Assembly: GCA_937893735.1 (NCBI GenBank)
Contig: CALBGD010000102.1
Span: 1 to 12,134, forward strand
Direction of reading: 5' to 3'
Source of the DNA: an uncultured Clostridia bacterium
GTDB lineage: Bacteria; Bacillota; Clostridia; Oscillospirales; Ruminococcaceae
DNA length: 12,134 bases
Within the stretch, counting starts at the first letter, position 1, and each line of letters opens with the position of its first letter. Both the position numbers and the translations under genes were made by a program. The notes below the pieces were generated by a model that was given only the letters and a program-made list of their open reading frames with translations, was not told the DNA's origin and ran no database searches. This document shows, in pieces, positions 6,117 through 12,134 of the stretch.

Positions 6117-7246
6117 TGGACTTCAGAGAGGAATACAAAAAGTCAGCCGAGAGCTTATCCCCGGACAAGGAAGCGATGGAGCGCATGAAAGCCGCTGTCA
6201 TGGCTAAGATCGCAGAGGAGCAGTCCTCCGGAGCCGCACCCGGCGCTCCCGCAGACAACAAGGCCGGATCCCCGGAGCATAAGCCGAAAAAGCCGCTCCC
6301 GTTCAGGCGTATAGCTTACATCGGCGGAGCTGCCGCGGCGTGCGCGGTGATAACCGTATCCGCGTTCACGTTCCTGCCGATGATAAAGAGAGCGGACGAC
6401 ATGGTAGAGGAAACTTTCTCCGCAGCAGCAGCGGAATCTTCGATGAACGCAGCCGCAGATACAAACGGCACAGGAGCAGAACTGCCAAGCGCCGGAGCAG
6501 TCGATACTGCGGCAAATATGGAGTTCGGCGGGGAAATCGCAGAGGACGCAGCGGCGGACGGTTTCGACGACCGCGACATTGATGCAACAGCAGAAAGCGC
6601 CCCCGCCATAGGCAGCATTGAGAGCACCGTGAATCCCGACAGCATCATAGCCTCGCTGAGACCTGCGGATACTCAGCCGGACGCAAAATCAGACAGCGCG
6701 CAGAGTGAAGCGCCGGCTGACGATGTATACGACGATGATATTGACGATATCCCGGACAACGGCTATGATAACGGCGCCGGAGCTGAAATAAACAAAGGAC
6801 ACACCTCCGTGGAGCCCGATGAACCCGACCGCGGGAATCCCGATACCGGCATAGGGCTTGCTGAAACCTGTGACGCGGGCAGCGCAGAAACAGAGGCCAC
6901 CGCTGACATACCGCTGTCTACCGGGGAATCCAGTCCGGAAGAGACCACGGAGATATGGCTCACCTACGATTCCTCTTATGACTGCGACATCATGACTGAG
7001 GAGGAATACGAGGAGCCGGAGCCCGACCCCGTGCTTGTATTCGGAAAGGGCTGGATAACCTTCAGCGGAAACCGCTACTACCCTGCGCCTTCCGTGACAG
7101 CGGGGAGCATCAGGGATCCGCTTGTGATATCCTTCCAGAATCCCACGGACGGAAAGTACTACCATGTCAAGCTTTCCTCCGACAAACGGGAACTGGAGAT
7201 ATACTCCTCAGACTGGAAGTTCATCTCCGGCTGGGCAAAGAAGTGA
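6116..7246 (+). CDS. single-pass membrane protein, probable anti-sigma factor
   Basis: Function is inferred mainly from its one-base overlap with the sigma gene. The 376-residue protein has a short charged cytosolic part (1-65) with a helix around SPDKEAMERMKAAVMAKI, a transmembrane segment at about 66-90 flanked by RR and K, a long Asp/Glu/Ala-rich low-complexity stretch (about 91-300) with Asp-rich repeats near DDVYDDDIDDIPD, and a compact C-terminal part (about 305-376, from VLVFGKGWITFSGNRYYP) with aromatic and beta-like character. With the N-terminus inside, the acidic part would be outside the cell. No His-x3-Cys-x2-Cys zinc anti-sigma motif is present. The strong site GGGGAGGTGG (6099-6108) precedes the ATG. 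Alternatively it is a wall-facing sensor of a different kind. Confidence 0.7.
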   Translation: MDFREEYKKSAESLSPDKEAMERMKAAVMAKIAEEQSSGAAPGAPADNKAGSPEHKPKKPLPFRRIAYIGGAAAACAVITVSAFTFLPMIKRADDMVEETFSAAAAESSMNAAADTNGTGAELPSAGAVDTAANMEFGGEIAEDAAADGFDDRDIDATAESAPAIGSIESTVNPDSIIASLRPADTQPDAKSDSAQSEAPADDVYDDDIDDIPDNGYDNGAGAEINKGHTSVEPDEPDRGNPDTGIGLAETCDAGSAETEATADIPLSTGESSPEETTEIWLTYDSSYDCDIMTEEEYEEPEPDPVLVFGKGWITFSGNRYYPAPSVTAGSIRDPLVISFQNPTDGKYYHVKLSSDKRELEIYSSDWKFISGWAKK

Positions 7247-7275
7247 TTTTCCGGAACTCTCACGCATAAAATCTG

Positions 7276-7308
7276 AGGGGCGCGGCTCTTGACTGCGCCC
7301 CTTAAATT
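7276..7308 (+). terminator. hairpin after the anti-sigma gene
   Basis: AGGGGCGC (7276-7283) pairs with GCGCCCCT (7295-7302) around an 11-nt loop, followed by TAAATT. The stem is strong but the T tract is poor. It is the only terminator candidate before the promoter at 7382. Confidence 0.55.
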
Positions 7309-7348
7309 GTGTCCGACAAAGCATTTTGCCTAAATTTTTTTCTGAAAA

Positions 7349-7376
7349 TTTCGTGAAAATATAAAATATCACGAAA
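7349..7376. promoter_or_regulatory. candidate operator abutting the -35 box of the GGDEF/EAL gene
   Basis: TTTCGTGA (7349-7356) and TCACGAAA (7369-7376) are perfect 8-bp inverted arms with a 12-bp AT-only spacer, ending 5 bp before the -35. Centre-to-centre spacing of about two helical turns suits a dimeric regulator. The factor is unknown. Confidence 0.5.
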
Positions 7377-7381
7377 ACCAC

Positions 7382-7410
7382 TTGAAAAGTTAAATCTTTT
7401 ATGGTAAAAT
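7382..7410 (+). promoter_or_regulatory. sigma-A promoter of the GGDEF/EAL gene
   Basis: TTGAAA (7382-7387), 17-bp spacer, TAAAAT (7405-7410), with TGG directly before the -10 (extended -10). Transcription should begin near 7417, leaving a leader of about 60 nt with no recognisable riboswitch. Confidence 0.85.
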
Positions 7411-7477
7411 GAATACGTAAGGAAACAAGCGTTTTATTACGACGCATAATTGATAAAAAATTAACGAGGTGATATCC

Positions 7478-10069
7478 TTGGGCAGACAGTTCAGGCAGAA
7501 CATCATGACGGCAGAACCGGATATACGCGCCGCAGACGATAAGAGCCTGCTGTGTTCAGCGGTGGAAAACAGCGGCAGCGTTGCCTATACCATGAGCTTC
7601 CATCAGGGCTTCCCGGTGAGGATACTCGCCGGAAACTCCCCGCTCGGAAAGACCGGAGACATCGTTGTGATGGGAGAGGCCGTCCACCCGGACGACTACC
7701 AGCCCTTCTGCGAGGAAATAAGCCATGTGATAGCCGGCACCACCGACGAGATAAAGGTACACGCCCGCCTTAACAACGGCGGCGAATACCAGTGGTTCTA
7801 CATCACCGGAAAGGTGAGGCGCAGCGGCACCCCGCTGGATTTCATAGAGGGCATGATGTTCAACGTCACAGACTACCTCGACTGCGAGGGCGAGGACGTC
7901 GTGATGCGCCGCTACCGCAGCAAGCACAGCATAAAGATAACCGACCAGAATACTTATACCCTGCGCGATATCCTCGGGGAGGACTATCTCGTGCGCATTC
8001 AGCAGCCGTTCACGCAGATAAGCGGACTGTTCTCCGCGATAACCGACAACGACGGCACCGTTATAATTCCCAACGGACAGGACAGGTCCATCAACCTCAA
8101 TAAGATGGACTACCAGCGCAAAAAGAACATAAGAGTGCGCCATCAGACCATCGGAAGCTGGCTCATCACCGGCGAGGACGAACAGTCCGTGGACAACTCC
8201 GCGCAGCTCCTCGACACGATGGTGCACACCGTTTCCAGCGTTGCGAATTCCTATGTTGCGCTGGTGGACGAAATGGAGACCTCCCAGAACGCCAACAAGC
8301 TGCTCGGTCAGAATTTCGAGGACCAGATACTTGTAAACGGCGTGTACTCAATATTCCTGCAAAGCCCGGACACCAAGACCGCTATCCGCAACATCACGCT
8401 GCTGATAAGCGAGCATTTCGGGCTTTCCGAGATAGAATTCTGCGTTGAGGGCGAGAATCAGGTAAAGGCCTACAAGCTAGACCGCTCCGGGCTGGTGCTG
8501 CCCGTCGTCGTTGCAATGTCCCATCACCCGGACATAGAGGAAGAGCTGGATTACAGCGGAATAGTCTGCACCGACTGCCGCACCATCGGCATAGACCACT
8601 CCGGCAGGAACCAGAGCTGCGTTATCGCCCGCACATACGATCAGGGCGAAAACCGCGGCGTACTGCTGTATATCTCGCGCAGCGCCGGAAAGGAATGGAG
8701 CAGCCGCGAGCGCAGCCTGCTGAAATCCATCACGCAGATGCTCTCCACTGTTATTTACAAGCTGTTCCTTGAGGAGGAGCTCAGCAGCTCCCGCACGAAG
8801 CTGGAGCGCCTCGCTTACTACGACACCGCCACCGGTATGCCTAACCGCAGTATGTTCGAAAAGGAGCTCGCAGACGAGCTTTCCGCCGACAGAAGCGGCG
8901 CGGTCATAGCCGTGGAATTCTCCAACCTGAAGAACATCTCCGAAATTTACGGCTTCGAGTACTCCGACGATATCCTGAAGAGCTGCGCGGAATACATCGT
9001 TGCCCTGCCGTGCAGCGCCTCCCAGAAGGTGTACCGCTTCTCCAGCGATATCCTGCTCATTATCCTCAGCGGAATGGAGCGCGAGGAAGCGCGCCAGTTC
9101 GCACAGGCGGTGCTGACTAAATTCCGTTCGCCGTGGTACCTCCACGAAACGGAGCACCATCTGCGCGTTTATGCGGGATTCACGATATATCCCCACGACG
9201 CTGAGAGCGTTCAGGCGGTCACGAATGCCGCTTCGCACACCCTCCGGCTCGCCAAGGAGCGCCGCTGCGAGGACGCAGTGTGCTATGCCGAGGGCCTTGA
9301 GGACAATCTCATCGACAACCGCATGGTCAAGAAGCTGATAACCGACTCCGCCGAAAACGGATTCAAGGGGTTCTACTACCTCTACCAGCCGGTGCTTGAA
9401 ATGCGCACCGGAAAGCTCCACTGCTGCGAGGCTACGCTGTTCTGGGGCAACGATGATATGTCCATTCCCCGCGACCGTTTCATGCCGATAATCGACCAGC
9501 TCGGGCTTTCAAAGCAGTTCTATGCGTTCTCCGTGGAAACGATATGCGGCTTCTGCGCCTCCGTGCGCGAGGCGGGATTCCCGGATTTCCGCGTAAGCTT
9601 CAACATTCCGGAAAATATCCTCAGCAGCGAGGTGTCGGTGGAAACGCTCCAGAGCGTACTGCTGGAATACTCCCTGCCGCCAAGCGCGGTCAGCATTGCC
9701 GTCACTGAGAGCGAGGGAACCCTCACCAGCGGCAGCATTTACCTCCAGCAGCTTTCAAAGCTTGGCGTGAACGTCATCGCGGACGACAACGGGGTGGGGT
9801 ACTTCACCTCCGCGCCGCTCGATAACCCTGCGGTAAAGACGGTCAAGATAATGGCTTCCAGATTCTCCGGGGACGGGGTCTCGGCTTCATTCGTGCGTTC
9901 GCTGATAAAGAACGCCCACGGAAAGCACCTGGCGGTCTGCGCCAAGGACGTGGACACTCCCGCGGACCTCACGGCGATAGGCGGCTTTGACGTCGACCTG
10001 ATACAGGGAATATTCAACGGCAGACCGCTCAGGGACGCGGACTTCCTCGAAAAAATGTCCGGAAACTGA
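7478..10069 (+). CDS. PAS / PocR-like / GAF-like / degenerate GGDEF-EAL signalling protein
   Basis: An 863-residue cytosolic protein with no membrane segment. In order: a PAS-like domain (about 25-135; VHPDDYQPF, EYQWFYITGKV), a PocR-like sensor region (about 160-260), a GAF-like region (about 290-430), a GGDEF domain (about 445-600) and an EAL domain (about 625-860). The GGDEF signature reads SSDIL (522-526), so cyclase activity is unlikely. In EAL, Glu651 (EAT), Asn709, Glu744 (TES), Asp769-Asp770 and Lys790 remain, but FG after DD is NG, the KID aspartate is Met792, and the AEGVE glutamate is lost (AKDVD, 822-826); QG (843-844) stays. It is probably a c-di-GMP or GTP sensor rather than a normal phosphodiesterase, though weak activity cannot be excluded. 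TTG at 7478 is chosen because GAGG (7466-7469 region) lies 8 nt upstream; GTG 7469 overlaps that site and ATG 7505 lacks one. Confidence 0.85.
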   Translation: MGRQFRQNIMTAEPDIRAADDKSLLCSAVENSGSVAYTMSFHQGFPVRILAGNSPLGKTGDIVVMGEAVHPDDYQPFCEEISHVIAGTTDEIKVHARLNNGGEYQWFYITGKVRRSGTPLDFIEGMMFNVTDYLDCEGEDVVMRRYRSKHSIKITDQNTYTLRDILGEDYLVRIQQPFTQISGLFSAITDNDGTVIIPNGQDRSINLNKMDYQRKKNIRVRHQTIGSWLITGEDEQSVDNSAQLLDTMVHTVSSVANSYVALVDEMETSQNANKLLGQNFEDQILVNGVYSIFLQSPDTKTAIRNITLLISEHFGLSEIEFCVEGENQVKAYKLDRSGLVLPVVVAMSHHPDIEEELDYSGIVCTDCRTIGIDHSGRNQSCVIARTYDQGENRGVLLYISRSAGKEWSSRERSLLKSITQMLSTVIYKLFLEEELSSSRTKLERLAYYDTATGMPNRSMFEKELADELSADRSGAVIAVEFSNLKNISEIYGFEYSDDILKSCAEYIVALPCSASQKVYRFSSDILLIILSGMEREEARQFAQAVLTKFRSPWYLHETEHHLRVYAGFTIYPHDAESVQAVTNAASHTLRLAKERRCEDAVCYAEGLEDNLIDNRMVKKLITDSAENGFKGFYYLYQPVLEMRTGKLHCCEATLFWGNDDMSIPRDRFMPIIDQLGLSKQFYAFSVETICGFCASVREAGFPDFRVSFNIPENILSSEVSVETLQSVLLEYSLPPSAVSIAVTESEGTLTSGSIYLQQLSKLGVNVIADDNGVGYFTSAPLDNPAVKTVKIMASRFSGDGVSASFVRSLIKNAHGKHLAVCAKDVDTPADLTAIGGFDVDLIQGIFNGRPLRDADFLEKMSGN

Positions 10070-10077
10070 TAAAAACG

Positions 10078-10110
10078 TGATGGGCAAACATCTTGTTTGC
10101 CCATCATTTT
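10078..10110 (+). terminator. strong terminator, built on a module of the repeat family
   Basis: TGATGGGCAAACA (10078-10090), loop TCT, TGTTTGCCCATCA (10094-10106): a perfect 13-bp stem followed by TTTT. The core 21 bp (10082-10102) match 4077-4097 in repeat copy 2 with one difference, in the loop. The run of A before the stem gives a T tract on the other strand too, so it may work both ways. Confidence 0.85.
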
Positions 10111-10130
10111 AAATAACCGCCAAAGGCGGC
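10111..10130 (-). terminator. terminator of the 51-residue gene
   Basis: On the minus strand CCGCC (10129-10125 complement), loop TTT, GGCGG, then TTATTT. The short GC stem plus T-rich tail starts 15 nt after the minus-strand stop codon at 10145. The larger stem at 10078-10106 lies beyond it as a backup. Confidence 0.5.
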
Positions 10131-10144
10131 ACAAAAATTCCGAA

Positions 10145-10300
10145 TTACTGTCTGATATAAATTCCCTGATCCTCTATGTAGTCCTCCAATTCCTGCTTCA
10201 TGTCGTCCACCCATGTGTGCGTGGAGGGCTCGGCGGGAGTTCCGGGCGCGCTGGGCTTTTCCGGCTTCGCGGGTTCATTGGGAAGTTTCTTTTCGTCCAT
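10145..10300 (-). CDS. small hypothetical protein, 51 residues
   Basis: An unrecognised small gene on the minus strand. It has a strong ribosome site (AAAGGAGA on the minus strand, about 10305-10312) 6-7 nt before the ATG at 10298-10300 and a TAA at 10145-10147. The protein has a Lys/Glu/Pro-rich, probably disordered first half (MDEKKLPNEPAKPEKPSAPG) and an acidic, probably helical second half (about 29-51; TWVDDMKQELEDYIEDQG). There is no signal peptide, membrane segment or cysteine. A terminator-like hairpin follows. It is divergent from the phospholipase C family gene with 65 bp between start codons and shares a palindrome with it. The ribosome site, codon pattern and terminator argue that it is real; the function is unknown. 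Confidence 0.72.
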   Translation of the reverse strand: MDEKKLPNEPAKPEKPSAPGTPAEPSTHTWVDDMKQELEDYIEDQGIYIRQ

Positions 10301-10316
10301 GGCGTTCTCCTTTCAC

Positions 10317-10346
10317 TATGATACAGTGATATCATATATCCAACAA
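10317..10346 (-). promoter_or_regulatory. divergent control region: palindrome and candidate promoter
   Basis: TATGATA (10317-10323), spacer CAGTGA, TATCATA (10330-10336) is a perfect 7-bp inverted repeat; TCACT/AGTGA (10313-10317, 10325-10329) overlaps it. On the minus strand TTGTTG (10341-10346) and TATCAT (10318-10323) are 17 bp apart and could serve the small gene, though its leader would be only about 10 nt. Plus-strand promoter sequence is weak (TTCACT, N17, TATATC). Confidence 0.4.
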
Positions 10347-10365
10347 AAAATCAACGGGGTAATTT

Positions 10366-11010
10366 ATGGCTACATGGCTTGCACATCTGCGCGTCGCAGA
10401 ACTTATAAACGCTGAATTCCGCTTTCCCCAGCAGGATTTCCTCGCCGGGAGCGTCGCTCCGGACTGCGGTATCCCGGTGCCGGGCGGCTTCGACCCGCCG
10501 AAAGAGGTCACGCACTGGACCTCCCGGGGGAAAGGTCACTGCGAGTACGAGAGATTCTACGAGGAAATGATCTCCGGGAAAACTCTGGACGAGCACACGC
10601 GGGCGTTCCTGCTGGCATATTACTGCCACCTGATGGCGGACGTCCTCTGGGTGCGGGAGATAAACGACCCCTGCAAGGAACAGAACCGGGAGCTTTACAC
10701 CTCCGACCGGGAGGAATACTACCGCCGCGTGAAGCCGGAGTGGTATGCCAACGACCACCTCTACCTCCGGGAGCACCCGGACTGCGCCGTTTTCCGGGAA
10801 TTCTGCGGGATCACGCGCTACCCGGTGCACTGCCTGCCGTATTACGGCGAGGATTATGTGGAGCGGCAGATACGGAACATTCAGCAGTTCTACCTGAACC
10901 CGCCGGAGTACTCCACGGAGTTCCGCTGTCTCACGCCGCAGATGATGGGCAGATGGGTGGAACGCGCCGCCTCGTATATAATTCACCAGCTCAGTATAAA
11001 AGGAATCTGA
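10366..11010 (+). CDS. zinc-dependent phospholipase C family protein
   Basis: A 214-residue protein resembling the Zn_dep_PLPC family (S1/P1-nuclease-like helical fold), whose members bind zinc through scattered His and Asp residues. Visible matches are TWLAHLRVAE (His7), FLAGSVAPDCG (Asp33), VTHWTSR (His50) and the hallmark YYCHLMADVLW (His88, Asp92). It has no signal peptide, unlike secreted phospholipases C, so it is probably an intracellular relative with unknown substrate; family membership is firmer than activity. The start ATG has a weak GGGG site (10356-10359) six nt upstream. It is divergent from the 51-residue gene and ends at a strong hairpin, so it seems to be a single-gene unit. 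Confidence 0.78.
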   Translation: MATWLAHLRVAELINAEFRFPQQDFLAGSVAPDCGIPVPGGFDPPKEVTHWTSRGKGHCEYERFYEEMISGKTLDEHTRAFLLAYYCHLMADVLWVREINDPCKEQNRELYTSDREEYYRRVKPEWYANDHLYLREHPDCAVFREFCGITRYPVHCLPYYGEDYVERQIRNIQQFYLNPPEYSTEFRCLTPQMMGRWVERAASYIIHQLSIKGI

Positions 11011-11017
11011 TACCGCA

Positions 11018-11051
11018 AGCCCCCGGTTTTACGCCGGGGGCTCACTGTTTT
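11018..11051 (+). terminator. terminator of the phospholipase C family gene
   Basis: AGCCCCCGG (11018-11026), loop of 7, CCGGGGGCT (11034-11042), then CACTGTTTT. The stem begins 8 nt after the stop codon. It also lies 48 bp beyond the stop of the converging Amt gene, where it has no T tract on that strand. Confidence 0.8.
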
Positions 11052-11089
11052 GTGTATTCAGGAAGGTTTATGAAGAATGATAAGCTTGA

Positions 11090-12134
11090 TTATTCAACGT
11101 CCTGGAGTGCATCGTAGCCGGTCTCGCCTGTACGAACCTTGACTACGTCCTCAACGTCATATACGAAGATCTTGCCGTCGCCGATCTTGCCTGTGTAAAG
11201 CGCCTGCTTAGCGGTCTCAACGACTGTCTCAACAGGAACCTTACATACAACGATCTCGACCTTTACCTTCGGCAGGAGGTGAGTTTCGACCTTTACGCCG
11301 CGGTAGAACTCAGTGGAGCCCTTCTGCATACCGCAGCCGAGTACGTTAGTAACTGTCATACCGGTTACGCCGATGTCGGACATCGCAGACTTGAGTATCT
11401 CGAATTTATCCTGCTTGCAGAGGATAACGACCTTGCTCATCTTTGTGCCGTCAGAGGGCTTGGAGTTCTTGTAAGCAACGGGGACAGCAGCCTCAACGGG
11501 AGCGGAGCCGATCTTGACTGTTTCAACTTCCTTCTCCTTGCCGCTGGTGGAGAGCTCAACGTGCATTGCAGGAACGAAGTCCGCATAGGAGGAAGGCAGA
11601 CCGTGCTCGGTAGCGTCCAGACCAACGACTTCCTCATGGCGTGTAACTCTCAGACCGATGGTCTTCTTGATGATAAGGAATGTAAGGGTGATGGTAACGC
11701 CGGTCCATGCGAGGACTGCTACCATACCGAGGAGCTGTACGCCGAGCTGTGCGAATCCGCCGCCGTAGAAGAGGCCTACTGCGTGCTCGCCGGTGCCGTT
11801 AACAGCGGCAACGCCGCCGTTCTGACCGTTGCCGTTGGAGAAGAGGCCTACTGCGATAGTGCCCCAGATACCGTTGAAGAAGTGTACTGCAACAGCGCCG
11901 ACCGGGTCGTCGATGTGGAGCTTGTAATCGAGGAGCCATACGCCGAAGCATACGAGGAATCCGGAAACAAGACCGATGATAGCAGCGCCGAGGCAGTCCG
12001 TATCAGCGCAGGGAGCCGTGATGGCTACCAAACCTGCAAGGGAAGCGTTAAGGCACATGGAGACATCGGGCTTGCCGTGCTTGAGCCATGTGAATACCAT
12101 CGTCGTGCAGGTTGCGACCGCAGGAGCGACTGTT
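11090..12134 (-). CDS. ammonium transporter (Amt) fused to a P-II signalling domain, N-terminus cut by window edge
   Basis: Membrane ammonium channel with its nitrogen regulator on the same chain. About 347 residues are in the window and the frame stays open through 12134. The Amt part shows late transmembrane helices (GAAIIGLVSGFLVCFGVWLL), the DDPVGAVAVHFFNGIWGT segment with the second pore histidine, and the cytosolic tail VTRHEEVVGLDATEHG. A linker of about 50 residues, rich in Val, Ala and Lys, leads to a complete P-II domain (about 11440-11090, 116 residues, from MSKVVILCK): T-loop QKGSTEFYRGVKVETHLLPKVKVE and ATP-site TGKIGDGKIFVYDVEDVVKVRTGETG. The tyrosine uridylylated in proteobacterial P-II (Tyr51) is Val here. 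A separate internal start at 11440 has no ribosome site. It probably moves ammonium under self-gating by the fused domain. Confidence 0.93.
   Translation of the reverse strand, partial: TVAPAVATCTTMVFTWLKHGKPDVSMCLNASLAGLVAITAPCADTDCLGAAIIGLVSGFLVCFGVWLLDYKLHIDDPVGAVAVHFFNGIWGTIAVGLFSNGNGQNGGVAAVNGTGEHAVGLFYGGGFAQLGVQLLGMVAVLAWTGVTITLTFLIIKKTIGLRVTRHEEVVGLDATEHGLPSSYADFVPAMHVELSTSGKEKEVETVKIGSAPVEAAVPVAYKNSKPSDGTKMSKVVILCKQDKFEILKSAMSDIGVTGMTVTNVLGCGMQKGSTEFYRGVKVETHLLPKVKVEIVVCKVPVETVVETAKQALYTGKIGDGKIFVYDVEDVVKVRTGETGYDALQDVE

Noticed and set aside
7417..7477. Possible c-di-GMP riboswitch in the leader of the GGDEF/EAL gene
   Set aside because: The leader of about 60 nt is too short and has none of the conserved riboswitch sequence; only a weak CGTAA/TTACG pair is present.
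8477..9421. Open frame of 314 codons on the minus strand opposite the GGDEF region
   Set aside because: Antisense shadow of a gene with recognisable domains; no ribosome site or known motif.
10097..10415. Plus-strand frames of 71-74 codons over the small minus-strand gene
   Set aside because: They are the reverse of the 51-residue gene, which has the better ribosome site and terminator.
11437..11637. 66-codon minus-strand frame within the Amt-P-II gene
   Set aside because: It is an out-of-frame overlap with the fused gene, whose linker is continuous in the main frame.

Overview
The window looks like a chromosomal segment of an anaerobic gut Firmicute, most likely a Clostridia member near the Oscillospiraceae/Ruminococcaceae. 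This rests on GC-rich coding DNA with AT-rich promoters, strong AGGAGG-type ribosome sites, a two-subunit type class I fumarase alpha chain, an Amt transporter fused to P-II, and families typical of that group. The genus is an inference. No rRNA, tRNA, CRISPR array, transposase or phage gene was seen.

Layout. 1-228 (-): start of fabH, cut by the window edge, with a consensus promoter at 337-365. 510-1352 (+): fumarase alpha subunit, without its beta partner nearby. 1395-1538: a 144-bp repeat element with 18-bp terminal inverted repeats. 1594-3889 (+): fabD, aroE and aroK in a tight run (malonyl transfer for fatty acid synthesis, then two shikimate-pathway steps). 3899-4154: a second, inverted and larger copy of the repeat, carrying a nested 61-bp inverted-repeat element. 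4227-5417 (+): an imidazolonepropionase-like amidohydrolase. 5559-7246 (+): an ECF sigma factor overlapping a single-pass membrane protein, a probable anti-sigma factor with a very acidic outer region; an ECF-like promoter precedes them. 7478-10069 (+): an 863-residue PAS / PocR-like / GAF-like / GGDEF / EAL protein with degenerate catalytic motifs, behind an excellent sigma-A promoter and a candidate operator. 10145-10300 (-): a 51-residue protein gene, divergent from 10366-11010 (+), a zinc-dependent phospholipase C family protein. 11090-12134 (-): C-terminal part of an ammonium transporter with a fused P-II domain, cut by the right edge.

The most unusual structure is the repeat family. The copies at 1395-1538 and 3899-4154 align end to end in opposite orientation, but a 26-bp loop lying between perfect 12-bp inverted arms is exactly flipped between them, and one copy carries an insertion of about 112 bp. 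A 21-bp hairpin module of the same family reappears, with one mismatch, as the core of the terminator after the GGDEF/EAL gene, so the repeats seem to supply transcription-ending structures. The genes otherwise mix housekeeping metabolism (fatty acids, aromatic amino acids, fumarate, ammonium) with signalling (ECF sigma/anti-sigma, c-di-GMP-type sensor); no single new multi-gene defence or mobile system is visible.
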